The translations under genes and the position numbers were made by a program. The notes under the pieces are model-generated. The model had not been told where the DNA came from and made no database searches. It saw only the letters and a program-made list of their open reading frames with translations. This document shows positions 8,735 through 18,401 of a DNA stretch of 64,000 nt, piece by piece (position 1 is the stretch's first letter; every line of letters begins with the position of its first letter). Source of the DNA: Beduini massiliensis (GTDB lineage: Bacteria > Bacillota_I > Bacilli_A > Erysipelotrichales > Coprobacillaceae). The DNA lies in the NCBI RefSeq assembly GCF_000829905.1, contig NZ_CDPP01000004.1, positions 458,001 through 522,000 on the forward strand. Direction: 5' to 3'.

Positions 8735-9507
8735 TACTCTTTAATAATCGGACAATAAAGCTGTTGATAACGAGACGCCATCAGATCATATAAACGAATA
8801 ATCGCATATTTTCCGGCATATGCTTTTTTAAGATCACCACAGCAAATCACATGGTCAAAAGAATCAAGATAAGCCGGATTATCCATCAAAGTAATTAATA
8901 TTGAGGAACATCCTGTTTGTTTAATTTTTTTCAACACATCTAAATTAGGATTTTTTAAATACTGTCCGCTTAAACTCGTCACCATCACAATATCTTCTTT
9001 TGACATTGTCGCCAGAGCTTCAATTTGTCGAATCTGATCCATGTATACCTCGATGAATTTTCCACAGGAAAAAAAGTTTTTTTGTAAATCCAAAGCATAG
9101 TTTTGATAACTTCCATACCCCATCGCCAGTACTCTTTTATGCGAATAAAGAGATGCTAAGATCGGATCTAATTGATTGATATTCAGATTATTGATCGTTT
9201 CAATAAACTCAAAAATAGCTTGTGAATATGAATTCAGATAATCATTATTTAATATTTGTGCATCAAAGACTTTTGTTTCCTTATAACTGACAACCTGTCT
9301 GAAAGTGGAATAATTCAGATATCCGACCTGTTTGCAAAAACGATTGACTGTCGCCGGCGAAACATGGCACATCATTGCCATTTTTTCTAAAGAATAATGT
9401 TCAATCTGATCGATCTGTTCCAAAATCATCATCGCAATATGATAATAGGTATCATGAGTGATTGAATTATTGATATAGTTAAGTAAAGTATATATGACTT
9501 GCTGCAT
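8734..9507 (-). CDS. MurR/RpiR family transcriptional regulator
   Basis: A 257-residue regulator: an N-terminal helix-turn-helix of the RpiR type (YSLEKMAMMCHVSPATVNRF, about residues 37-57, followed by K-Q-V-G-Y) and a C-terminal sugar isomerase (SIS) domain from about residue 100 (AMGYGSYQNYAL, then MVTSLSGQYLKN). Such proteins sense phosphosugars and control PTS and glycosidase genes; the neighbouring GH1 gene is the likely target. The ATG follows AGGGTGGTGAT. The GNAT operon at 9604 is divergent, so the 96-bp gap carries both promoters. Confidence 0.85.
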   Translation of the reverse strand: MQQVIYTLLNYINNSITHDTYYHIAMMILEQIDQIEHYSLEKMAMMCHVSPATVNRFCKQVGYLNYSTFRQVVSYKETKVFDAQILNNDYLNSYSQAIFEFIETINNLNINQLDPILASLYSHKRVLAMGYGSYQNYALDLQKNFFSCGKFIEVYMDQIRQIEALATMSKEDIVMVTSLSGQYLKNPNLDVLKKIKQTGCSSILITLMDNPAYLDSFDHVICCGDLKKAYAGKYAIIRLYDLMASRYQQLYCPIIKE

Positions 9508-9603
9508 AGGATCACCACCCTCTCCATTTTAGCATGATTTTTATCACTTGTCTTTTGTATCCCTACAATAAGGCGTATAATAAAAAAACAAAGGAGGGAT
9601 ACC

Positions 9604-10044
9604 ATGCACACAAGAAAAGCTACCATTCATGATGTTGAACTCATTACCGCTTTAAGGATAACATTTCTACAGCTTTTTGAGGACCGCCGGATAGACCGTA
9701 AAATAATAAAACAATATTTTACGGAACATATCCCCATAGAAAAATGTACATTTCTGCTTACCTATGATCAAGATCAGATTGTGGGAACAGGGGCTATTCA
9801 CTATTATCAAGCGATCCCGTCTAACCGTTGTCCAACGGGCTGGATCGGACATATTACCAATATATGGGTAAATCCCGATTATCGCGGAAAACAGATCGCA
9901 AAAAATATTTTAGATCAGCTGATTGAGGATGCTCAAGGTAAATGTGACCAGATTCAATTAAGTTCCTCAGCTGATGGAAATAGGCTTTATGAACGATACG
10001 GATTTAAAAAGAAAGAAGATGTATACATATGGACCATGATTTAG
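9604..10044 (+). CDS. GNAT family N-acetyltransferase
   Basis: A 146-residue GNAT protein. The acetyl-CoA loop is R-G-K-Q-I-A-K (after NPDYRG, near residue 100), and the NIWVNPDYRG strand is the standard beta4-alpha3 turn. AAAGGAGGG precedes the ATG by 6 bases. The frame overlaps the following cupin gene by 16 bases, indicating translational coupling. A TATAAT (9576-9581) upstream is a possible -10 with a weak -35. Substrate unknown; pairing with a cupin and a flavodoxin is uncommon and may mean a small metabolic module. Confidence 0.82.
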   Translation: MHTRKATIHDVELITALRITFLQLFEDRRIDRKIIKQYFTEHIPIEKCTFLLTYDQDQIVGTGAIHYYQAIPSNRCPTGWIGHITNIWVNPDYRGKQIAKNILDQLIEDAQGKCDQIQLSSSADGNRLYERYGFKKKEDVYIWTMI

Positions 10045-10421
10045 ATATTAAAACATTAAAGGACGCTATTCATGTAGAAAAAGAGAACCATACGCTGGTG
10101 GATTACTTTCTATTTGACGAATATGAAATTCATCTTAACACGCTTCCTCCTCACTGTTTTCAAGAATGGCATTATCACAGCAAAATTGAGGAAACATTAG
10201 TCATCATTGAAGGAACTTTAACGGCTCACTATAAAATCAATGATCAGATTATTACGAAAACAGCTAATCCCAATGAGGTGGTACGTGTAAAAACATCACT
10301 GCATACATTTGCCAATGAAACCGATCAGCCTGTTCGTTTTATTGTCTTTCGCTTTGTCCCGGACGGAAAAAACAAACAGGAAATCATTAAGCAGGATAAA
10401 ACAATCGTGGAGGTTAAATAA
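10029..10421 (+). CDS. Cupin domain protein
   Basis: A 130-residue single-domain cupin. Motif 1 appears as H-Y-H-S-K-I-E-E-T-L near residue 52 (His, His, Glu metal ligands) and the second motif contributes L-H-T-F-A-N near residue 93. The central EGTLTAHYKIN segment is the usual inter-motif strand. It has no strong ribosome site and starts inside the end of the GNAT gene, so it is likely translated by coupling. It could bind a sugar or small acid, or act as an isomerase; nothing in the sequence decides. Confidence 0.8.
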   Translation: MDHDLDIKTLKDAIHVEKENHTLVDYFLFDEYEIHLNTLPPHCFQEWHYHSKIEETLVIIEGTLTAHYKINDQIITKTANPNEVVRVKTSLHTFANETDQPVRFIVFRFVPDGKNKQEIIKQDKTIVEVK

Positions 10422-10422
10422 T

Positions 10423-10932
10423 ATGAAATATGCTATCTATTATAATAGTGCTACCGGAAATACTAAGATGCTTGCAGACCATATTCACTCGCAAATGAAA
10501 GAAGAATGTCTTTATATCGGAAATACGGATGATCCAAAAATAGAAGAAGCCGATTTAATCTTCGTTGGCTTTTGGACCGATAAAGGACGATGCAGTGATC
10601 CGGTTATCGAACTTTTTAAACACATAAAAAACAAAAAGATATTTTTATTTGGCACTGCCGGGTTTGGCGGTTCTCCCGAATATTTTGAACGCATTTTAAA
10701 CAATGTCGAAAAATATGTCGATGCTACCTGCCCGATTATAGGACGCTACATGTGCCAAGGGAAAATGCCAATGAGTGTACGTGTTCGCTATCAAAAGATG
10801 CATGACAGCGATCCTCAAAACGAACAATTTCAAAATCTCTTAGATAATTTTGATAAGGCATTGCCTCACCCCAATCAGGAAGATCTTGATGCATTAACGA
10901 TACAATTAAAGAGTATAATAAAAGCTATCTAG
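10423..10932 (+). CDS. Flavodoxin family protein
   Basis: A 169-residue flavodoxin-like protein. The FMN phosphate loop is N-S-A-T-G-N-T at residues 8-14, matching T/S-x-T-G-x-T, and the GTAGFGGSPEYF segment forms the second flavin loop. A C-Q-G-K-M-P motif near residue 107 occurs in a subgroup of Firmicute flavodoxins; from memory this subgroup includes BilS, the accessory flavodoxin of gut bilirubin reductase, but the reductase partner is not here, so that link is weak. The ATG at 10423 follows GGAGGTTAAATA and lies one base after the cupin stop. Last gene of a three-gene operon. Confidence 0.8.
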   Translation: MKYAIYYNSATGNTKMLADHIHSQMKEECLYIGNTDDPKIEEADLIFVGFWTDKGRCSDPVIELFKHIKNKKIFLFGTAGFGGSPEYFERILNNVEKYVDATCPIIGRYMCQGKMPMSVRVRYQKMHDSDPQNEQFQNLLDNFDKALPHPNQEDLDALTIQLKSIIKAI

Positions 10933-10954
10933 TATCCCTAGATAGCTATTTTTT
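10923..10954 (+). terminator. Terminator of GNAT-cupin-flavodoxin operon
   Basis: Perfect 10-bp stem AGCTATCTAG / CTAGATAGCT, 5-base loop, followed by ATTTTTT. The flavodoxin stop codon lies in the 5' arm. Confidence 0.88.
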
Positions 10955-12085
10955 ACGGTACATATAAAATGAACTGATCAGCATCATAAAGACAAATCCG
11001 GTCTGAATAAAATACACAGTGTAATCTAAAATACCATGAATCAAAGTCACTGCAATGACCGAAATAATCAGTGCCATTAAAGTCTGATCTTTCCTGCTTT
11101 TAAAGCATTGATATAAAGCAGATACATTCTTTTGAATGTAAGGAGCAATGATCAAAATTCCAACGATACCGTAACTCAAGATCGGATCCAAATAAATACT
11201 GTGTGCATGCTGGGTATACATGATCCCATTTCCATAATTTTGATAAATATGCATATAGGTCAATGGTCCCTGTCCAAATAACGGATTATCTCGGATTCCC
11301 TGAAGCGCAATCTCCCAAATATCCACACGTACACCAAAATATTCAATGATATTATCCGTACGAGGAAAATACTGAGGATTGACCAACAAAAAGATAAACA
11401 CAACAAAAGCAATAATCAGGATTAAAGCAAAGATCTTATAACGTCTTTCAACCAGCAGCAAAATTAAGATTGCACACCCTAATGCCGGCCAAGCACTTCG
11501 GCATCCTGTCAAATAAAGTAAAAATAAATTTAAAGCAATCACCGCAAAATAATAAATAATTCGTTTAATGTTATCCACTTTCAGTATTTTATAACAGCAC
11601 ATCAGCACAAAAAATTCAATCATCATCGCATAATAATTGGCATTAAAAAAGACCGAATTTAAGCGATTTTCCGGACTGTTTAGAATAATCAATTCAAAAT
11701 CATCCGTAAAATGAGACAAAATCTGTGTGTATTCAAATAAACCGTATAAAGCACAAAATATACTTAAAAAGATCATAAGATCTATAATCTTCTCAAAAAA
11801 ATCCTTTGTGATATTTTGAGAATAAAAAAGAATTACCGAAAACATCACCCATAAAGCAATACAGCATAAAGCGCCTACATAGTTCTTATAATAAAGAGAA
11901 GCAAGCAAACTGACAATTGTAAACAGATGAATTAAATAGCTTCTCGGTGTTGTTTTATATATCTCTATCAGTCTTCCTCTAAGCAATAAATAGACCGTTA
12001 CTGCCACCAGTACGGCAATACACATGTAAAAAGGAAGAAATAAGGATAATACCGAAATTAAAATCAGTTTTTGATTTTTATCCAA
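10946..12085 (-). CDS. O-antigen ligase/polymerase family membrane protein
   Basis: A roughly 379-residue protein with about ten to twelve membrane helices. The segment GQGPLTYMHIYQNYGNG followed by QHAHSIYLDPILSYGIVG is the large extracytoplasmic loop of the WaaL/Wzy (O-antigen ligase) superfamily, with its conserved H-A-H. The LYLTGCRSAWPALG helix also fits. It may polymerise or ligate a cell-surface glycan, but no glycosyltransferase cluster surrounds it. The conventional start used here is TTG at 12085, which lacks a ribosome site; an AGGGGGTG stands just before two in-frame ATT codons at 12113-12118, so initiation may be at ATT (see findings). Confidence 0.72.
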   Translation of the reverse strand: MDKNQKLILISVLSLFLPFYMCIAVLVAVTVYLLLRGRLIEIYKTTPRSYLIHLFTIVSLLASLYYKNYVGALCCIALWVMFSVILFYSQNITKDFFEKIIDLMIFLSIFCALYGLFEYTQILSHFTDDFELIILNSPENRLNSVFFNANYYAMMIEFFVLMCCYKILKVDNIKRIIYYFAVIALNLFLLYLTGCRSAWPALGCAILILLLVERRYKIFALILIIAFVVFIFLLVNPQYFPRTDNIIEYFGVRVDIWEIALQGIRDNPLFGQGPLTYMHIYQNYGNGIMYTQHAHSIYLDPILSYGIVGILIIAPYIQKNVSALYQCFKSRKDQTLMALIISVIAVTLIHGILDYTVYFIQTGFVFMMLISSFYMYRKK

Positions 12086-12267
12086 GTGGGTAAACTTTTC
12101 TTTTAATACATTAATAATCGCACCCCCTGTTAGAATCCTTTCCTTTGCTCAATTCTACCATAAAATACATCTTTATACCATTCTTTTTAATATTATGTAT
12201 TCTCTGTAAGATTAGACATATCATTTTGAATTTAATCGTGATATCCTAAAGATAGGAAGTGATATTA

Positions 12268-13194
12268 ATGGTCGTATTATGGATTCTCATTATTTTATTA
12301 TGTCTTGCTTTATGTATTGTCTATATTGATTTTCGGATAACAGCTTCCCGTAATTATTCTTGGATCGATCACCAATCTGATCATGTCTTAAAACGGGAAA
12401 ACAAAAATTATACCCATGAACTAAATCAAATTATGGAAAATTTATTTTGTTATCCCTATGAAGAAATAGAGATCAAAGCGAAAGATCAAATCATGCTTCA
12501 CGGCTATTTATTTTTAAGTGGTCAAAGCAAACAGACCATTCTTTGTTTCCATGGCTATCGCTTTAATTGCTTTAAAGAATATGCACATTTAGCCAAATCA
12601 CTTTTAGACCAATCCTTTAATGTTCTTTTAGTGGATATGCGTGCACACCAAAAAAGCGGGGGACGTTATATTACTTTTGGCAATAAAGAACAAGACGATA
12701 TATCTTGCTGGATTGAATATATGGCGGATCGATTCCCCGATTATCAACTGTATCTGCATGGAACCTCAATGGGTGCAAGCAGTGTTTTGCTGTGCAGTAC
12801 CCATCATCTGCCCATCCAAGTAAAAGCGGCTGTCGCTGATTGCGGTTATAGTTCTATTTGGGACATATTAACGCTGCTGCATCATAAGATTTTTCATTTT
12901 CATGTTCCCGGCTTACTGTATTTATCAAATCTCTGTTTTCGCATTTTTGCTCATACCGATCTTCGACAGCTGGACATTGCTTCACAGCTAAAAGATGCTA
13001 AACTGCCTGTGTTATTCATTCATGGCAGTCAGGATCGCTTAGTCCCTGTGAAAATGAGTAAAATGAATTTTCAGGCATGCACAAGTGATAAGCAGCTTTT
13101 GATTATCGAAGGTGCCGATCACGGACGCAGTTTTAAAACAAATCCGGATCTTTATTTACACACCCTGCTGGATTTCATTGCACATCATCATTAA
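12268..13194 (+). CDS. Membrane-anchored alpha/beta hydrolase
   Basis: A 308-residue protein with one N-terminal membrane helix (residues 2-22) and an alpha/beta-hydrolase domain. The catalytic triad reads Ser in GTSMGAS (near residue 170), Asp in HGSQDRLVP (near 256) and His in GADHGRS (near 285). The CFHGYRFNC segment supplies the oxyanion hole. This layout is common in Firmicutes (the serine aminopeptidase S33/YqkD type); the substrate is unknown. The ATG at 12268 follows AGGAAGTG by 6 bases. Single gene with its own terminator. Confidence 0.85.
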   Translation: MVVLWILIILLCLALCIVYIDFRITASRNYSWIDHQSDHVLKRENKNYTHELNQIMENLFCYPYEEIEIKAKDQIMLHGYLFLSGQSKQTILCFHGYRFNCFKEYAHLAKSLLDQSFNVLLVDMRAHQKSGGRYITFGNKEQDDISCWIEYMADRFPDYQLYLHGTSMGASSVLLCSTHHLPIQVKAAVADCGYSSIWDILTLLHHKIFHFHVPGLLYLSNLCFRIFAHTDLRQLDIASQLKDAKLPVLFIHGSQDRLVPVKMSKMNFQACTSDKQLLIIEGADHGRSFKTNPDLYLHTLLDFIAHHH

Positions 13195-13229
13195 AAAATG
13201 CTAAGAACGTTCAAGTCCTTAGCATTTTT
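13194..13229. terminator. Bidirectional terminator
   Basis: Stem AAAAATGCTAAG / CTTAGCATTTTT with a 12-base loop, between the convergent hydrolase and GH1 genes. Confidence 0.85.
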
Positions 13230-13232
13230 ATA

Positions 13233-14732
<1,500 letters not shown>

Positions 14733-14764
14733 TTATGTTATAATAAGCAACAGGAGGCGATATT

Positions 14765-15556
14765 ATGGAACGACTTTATATCATCCTTTTGGGAATCATT
14801 CAGTCAGAACCCAATGATTCAATTGATTGCCAGATCGCAAATTACTTATTAGAACATATTCAAGACTTAAACGACATTACGGCTAATGATTTGGCACAAA
14901 CTTGCCAAGTTTCCAAATCTTCTATCAGCCGTTTTACCCGTCGAGTGGGGTTAAATGACTTCTACGAACTTAAACACTTACTTCATCATTATCAGCCGAA
15001 TTTATCAAAATTTGATTTTACGGCACGCAGTGATAATGAAAACAGCATGATTCAATACATAGAAACGGTTAGCCAATACATCCATGATTTAAAATATTCA
15101 TTAGATTTTGACGCGATTGAAGAAATTACAAATGATATCTACCATTATCCTAAAGTCATCATTGCCGGAAGTCTGCAAGCGAACAGTGTTTGCCTGAATC
15201 TTCAGCTCAATCTCTTTTCCAGTGGAAAAGTTGCTCAAGCTAAAGTTAAGTATTCTGAACTTCGGGAAATTATTGATAAAGCGGACTCTCAAACTTTAAT
15301 CATCGTTTTATCATCGACCGGTAAATTTTTTCAACGCTTATTTGTACGTGACCAACGTTTATTAAGAAAAGATAAACCTAAAATCTATCTTGTCACTGCC
15401 AGCGCTAAATTAAGTGAACTTCCTTATGTAGATAAAGCGATTAATTTCCATGCTTTATCGGATTTTGCCAGCGGAGCACTTCAAATTGAAGTCATTACTA
15501 ACTTGATTGCCCGTCGCTACAATGAGAAGATACGCACTCATTTCTTTGATCAGTGA
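14765..15556 (+). CDS. MurR/RpiR family transcriptional regulator
   Basis: A 263-residue regulator with N-terminal RpiR helix-turn-helix (ITANDLAQTCQVSKSSISRF, about residues 38-58, then T-R-R-V-G) and a C-terminal SIS domain (AGSLQANSVCLN; VLSSTGKFFQR). CAGGAGG lies 8 bases before the ATG. It is divergent from the GH1 gene at 13233-14687; the 77-bp gap contains a TATAAT on the plus strand. It probably controls that GH1 gene in response to a phosphosugar. The two RpiR proteins of this window share the same architecture but are clearly different in sequence. Confidence 0.87.
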   Translation: MERLYIILLGIIQSEPNDSIDCQIANYLLEHIQDLNDITANDLAQTCQVSKSSISRFTRRVGLNDFYELKHLLHHYQPNLSKFDFTARSDNENSMIQYIETVSQYIHDLKYSLDFDAIEEITNDIYHYPKVIIAGSLQANSVCLNLQLNLFSSGKVAQAKVKYSELREIIDKADSQTLIIVLSSTGKFFQRLFVRDQRLLRKDKPKIYLVTASAKLSELPYVDKAINFHALSDFASGALQIEVITNLIARRYNEKIRTHFFDQ

Positions 15557-15646
15557 CAGTTACATTATAATGGTTTTTAAACTACATCAAATGAAATTTC
15601 ATAATTGGGGATTTGTTCCTCAAACTGAAATTTATTTCTGAATACT

Positions 15647-15681
15647 AAAAAGGAGTTTCCTAATCAAAGAAACTCCTTTTT
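15647..15681. terminator. Bidirectional terminator
   Basis: Stem AAAAAGGAGTTTC / GAAACTCCTTTTT with a 9-base loop between the convergent RpiR and OppA-like genes. Confidence 0.88.
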
Positions 15682-15687
15682 GCTGTG

Positions 15688-17460
15688 CTATTTAGCCGCT
15701 TCGGCAAACTTGGCATACTCTTCTTGCGTATAGCCATCTGCCTTTGTTTCCCAGAATTTGATTTTTCTGCCGACACTCGTAAATGAGTATGGCTTTGAAT
15801 AATCATTGATACGAGTGACTTGAATTTCATGCCCATCGACATAGAATGGAACTGAATATGCCTGCTGTAAATAGTAATCCTCAGCTTTGGCAAACGCATG
15901 ATAACGTTCGTCCAAATCTACGATTGCATTCGCTTCTGCCACCAGTGCATCATAGGTTGGATCAGAAATACGAGAATAATTTTTATTCATGTAGCCATCT
16001 TCGGTATCTGTCATATGACGCAGGAAATCATAAGGATCATTATAGTCCGGTGCCCACCCTACTAAGGCAATCGACTGTAAGCTCTTTTCATAGATTTCAG
16101 ATGTTGCACTTTTAATATAAGGAATACCGGTTACCGTTACAAAATCATTACCTAAACATTTTTCAATGCTATCTTTTAATATTAAAAATGTTTCTTCGGC
16201 AGTTTGATTACCACTATTGTAAGGTAACGTAACTTCAACCGGGAAAGTCACTCCCTGAGCTGTTAATTCTTCCATTGCTTTTTCTTTTGCTTCTTTGAAT
16301 TTCGCTTCATCATATAATCCGTTGGCGTATGCTTTTAATTCCTCGAAATCCTTATAATACGTTCCCTTGGAATCTTTCACAATCACACCACAAGTATAAA
16401 GGTTATTCATTAATGAATCCGGATTGATTGGATTTGTTCTTTCATGATAAGGGGTAGGATCTACACCATAGAACCAAGCTTTTCTGAAATTAACGTTAGA
16501 AACTGCCTGATTCCAGTTTTCATTTCCCACCTGTTCATAGTTAAAATAGATTTGAGCCGAACGTCCTCCTCCGCGTGTTTCTACTAAATGTTCATTCCCC
16601 GCTTGAATCTTAATCTCATCTTGCGTCAAACTAGCATGATCCAATTCATTGGTTTCATACATACTGTAAGCTTTATTCAAAGATTCCAGCATTGTCACTG
16701 TTACTTTTTCAAACGGCACATTTTTCTTATCCCAGTAATGCTCATTCTTCACATATTCTTTGGAAGCTCCATTTTGATAATCGGTCATGCGATAGCAGCC
16801 ATTATACAAAAGTTTATCTTTATCGGTACCAAAGTTTTCAGGCCCGATTTCATCTAAGAATTTTTGGCTTACCGGAAACCAAGTAATATACGTCACGACT
16901 GAATCAAAATATGGCTTTGGTGTCGCTAGAGTATATTTCACAGTTTTTTCATCTACTGCCTCAACTCCAACATTTTTAAATAATTCTTCCGTAGCTGTTC
17001 CGGCTTTGCTTGCTTCATAATATTCACTTGCTCCCTTTAAAAAAGAAGTCACATTATTTACATTTTGAGAACTATTCTTAGCGGTTAGAATATATTTGAT
17101 CCCGGAAACAAAATCTTCCGCTGTCACATCTCCATAGACTTCCCCCGTATGAGTGACCCATTTTAAGCCGTCTCTTAACTTAAAGGTCCATTCCGTTGCC
17201 TCTTCATTATGACTGTAATCTTTAGCTAAATCACCGATTAGTTTTCCATCGGCATCATACTCCAATAATGCATCTACAAAATTAGCGACTACTCTAATAT
17301 CCACAGAGGTATTGGTTGTAAGATAGTTTAATGTGGTTATTTCTTGGTTTTGCGTATCATAATCCCGATACTCCGTTAATTTCTGAGAACTATTTTGCTT
17401 ATTGTTACACCCCACCAGCAATAAAGCACAAACTAAAAGCATGGTAATTCGTTTTTTCAC
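15688..17460 (-). CDS. Oligopeptide ABC transporter substrate-binding lipoprotein (OppA-like)
   Basis: A 590-residue extracellular solute-binding protein family 5 member. Signal peptide with lipobox L-L-V-G-C, lipidated Cys at residue 18, then an Asn/Lys/Gln linker. The DGLKWVTHTGEVYGDVTAEDFVSG segment (near residue 100) is the family 5 signature region, and length fits OppA of Firmicutes. Start is GTG at 17460 with AAAGGAG 8 bases upstream. There are no oppBCDF genes next to it, so it is an orphan binding protein that must use a permease encoded elsewhere or act in sensing. Strong promoter at 17516-17544. Confidence 0.88.
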   Translation of the reverse strand: MKKRITMLLVCALLLVGCNNKQNSSQKLTEYRDYDTQNQEITTLNYLTTNTSVDIRVVANFVDALLEYDADGKLIGDLAKDYSHNEEATEWTFKLRDGLKWVTHTGEVYGDVTAEDFVSGIKYILTAKNSSQNVNNVTSFLKGASEYYEASKAGTATEELFKNVGVEAVDEKTVKYTLATPKPYFDSVVTYITWFPVSQKFLDEIGPENFGTDKDKLLYNGCYRMTDYQNGASKEYVKNEHYWDKKNVPFEKVTVTMLESLNKAYSMYETNELDHASLTQDEIKIQAGNEHLVETRGGGRSAQIYFNYEQVGNENWNQAVSNVNFRKAWFYGVDPTPYHERTNPINPDSLMNNLYTCGVIVKDSKGTYYKDFEELKAYANGLYDEAKFKEAKEKAMEELTAQGVTFPVEVTLPYNSGNQTAEETFLILKDSIEKCLGNDFVTVTGIPYIKSATSEIYEKSLQSIALVGWAPDYNDPYDFLRHMTDTEDGYMNKNYSRISDPTYDALVAEANAIVDLDERYHAFAKAEDYYLQQAYSVPFYVDGHEIQVTRINDYSKPYSFTSVGRKIKFWETKADGYTQEEYAKFAEAAK

Positions 17461-17515
17461 AATTCATTCTCCTTTCTGTTAAAAATGTATACACGCATAC
17501 AATAACTATAACTAC

Positions 17516-17544
17516 ATTTTATCACTTATTTTGTAATTTGTCAA
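17516..17544 (-). promoter_or_regulatory. Promoter of OppA-like gene
   Basis: Minus-strand TTGACA (17539-17544), 17-base spacer, TAAAAT (17516-17521), about 55 bases upstream of the GTG start. An imperfect palindrome, TGTATGCGTGTATACA, lies between promoter and gene (around 17486-17501) and may be an operator. Confidence 0.7.
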
Positions 17545-17632
17545 GTTCGGTTTGTTTTATCGGTAATTTATAAATATATTTTTTATGTTTTTTTGAAATT
17601 GTTTATACAATTATTATTTTACAAAAGTAAAC

Positions 17633-17660
17633 AAAAACGGATAAGAGATGTTCTTATCCG
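17633..17660 (-). terminator. Terminator of GNAT gene
   Basis: Minus-strand hairpin CGGATAAGA / TCTTATCCG with a 5-base loop, then TTTTTG. Confidence 0.85.
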
Positions 17661-17667
17661 CTGATGA

Positions 17668-18186
17668 TTATGATGTGATTCCAAATTCTTTTGGATAAAT
17701 AAGCGTTCCGTTAAGCATTTTACTCGTTCCGCTTAAATTATATGCCATGAAATTCTCATCATTTACTTCAAATGACGCTGTAATACCAAATGTCTTTGCC
17801 GGTACATAACCAAAGCGAGGATAATAAGTCTCATGTCCGATTAATATCGAATAATCATATCCCATCGCTTTAGCAATGCGGTGCCCTTCTTTAATTAATG
17901 CACTGCCTACTCCTTGATTTTGATATTCCGGCAATACCGCTAATGGTGCCAATCCTAATTGAGTTGTTTCCCCCACTTTGACTTTCGTAAATAAAATATG
18001 TCCGACAATCTTATCTCCAATCATGGCTACTAATGATAATTCCGGAATAAAAGCTTCGCTCTTTCTTAGTTTCTCCACTAAAAACTGCTCGGTTCCATCG
18101 GCATGCAAGGCTGTCGCAAATGATTTTTCCACTACTTCAAATACTTCTTTATAATCTTTCTTTTCTTCTTGTCTGATCGTTATCAT
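17668..18186 (-). CDS. GNAT family N-acetyltransferase (YhbS-like)
   Basis: A 172-residue GNAT. The LAVLPEYQNQGVGSALI stretch is motif A with Q-N-Q-G-V-G as the acetyl-CoA loop, and the YDYSILIGHETYYPRFGY block followed by P-A matches the YhbS subfamily. The ATG at 18186 has AGGAGG 8 bases upstream. It is preceded by a ~170-base leader between this gene and the MATE gene terminator, containing a long hairpin and a ten-codon ORF (see 18240-18330), so expression may be controlled by attenuation. Family members include resistance-type and housekeeping acetylases; substrate unknown. Confidence 0.85.
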   Translation of the reverse strand: MITIRQEEKKDYKEVFEVVEKSFATALHADGTEQFLVEKLRKSEAFIPELSLVAMIGDKIVGHILFTKVKVGETTQLGLAPLAVLPEYQNQGVGSALIKEGHRIAKAMGYDYSILIGHETYYPRFGYVPAKTFGITASFEVNDENFMAYNLSGTSKMLNGTLIYPKEFGITS

Positions 18187-18239
18187 GATCAAATCCTCCT
18201 TTTTTAGTTATGGCTTTATAGAAAAAAGGCAAACAAAAA

Positions 18240-18330
18240 AGGGGCCGCTATTCCTCTATAAAGCATTTTAAGCCACGCTAAAAACATGTCTTTGATTCAT
18301 TAAAAAATGCTTATAGAACAATAGCCAAAC
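18240..18330 (-). promoter_or_regulatory. Structured 5' leader with terminator-like hairpin (putative attenuator)
   Basis: On the minus strand the leader of the GNAT gene folds into a long hairpin: GGCTATT pairs with AATAGCGGCC (18320-18326 with 18243-18252) and CTATAAGCATTTT pairs with AAAATGCTTTATAG (18304-18316 with 18256-18269), followed by CCCCTTTTTT as in a terminator. Downstream, CTATAAAGCC (18211-18220) can pair with the same GCTTTATAG segment, giving an alternative fold that would break the first stem and end just before the ribosome site. The apical part contains a ten-codon ORF. No known riboswitch class was recognised. Confidence 0.5.
18268..18300 (-). CDS. Possible leader peptide (10 residues)
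   Basis: ATG at 18300 opens a frame encoding MNQRHVFSVA with stop TAA at 18268-18270. The frame begins in the loop of the leader hairpin and its stop is at the beginning of the 3' arm, so a ribosome paused here would open the stem. There is no clear Shine-Dalgarno sequence, so translation is uncertain. Confidence 0.3.
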   Translation of the reverse strand: MNQRHVFSVA

Positions 18331-18357
18331 TAACACCCCGTCTCTTTTTAGACAATA

Positions 18358-18401
18358 ACAAAAATAACAGCCTTTGTCAAACTAATTGACATCAGCTGTT
18401 A
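18358..18401 (-). terminator. Terminator of MATE gene
   Basis: Minus-strand stem TAACAGC / GCTGTTA enclosing a second TGTCAA/TTGACA pairing, then TTTTTGTT. The coding 3' end of the MATE gene forms the 5' arm. Confidence 0.75.

Noticed and set aside
18187-18381. Known riboswitch class ahead of the GNAT gene
   Set aside because: The structured leader was compared by eye with purine, TPP, SAM, lysine, preQ1 and guanidine patterns without a match; it was kept only as an unclassified attenuator candidate.
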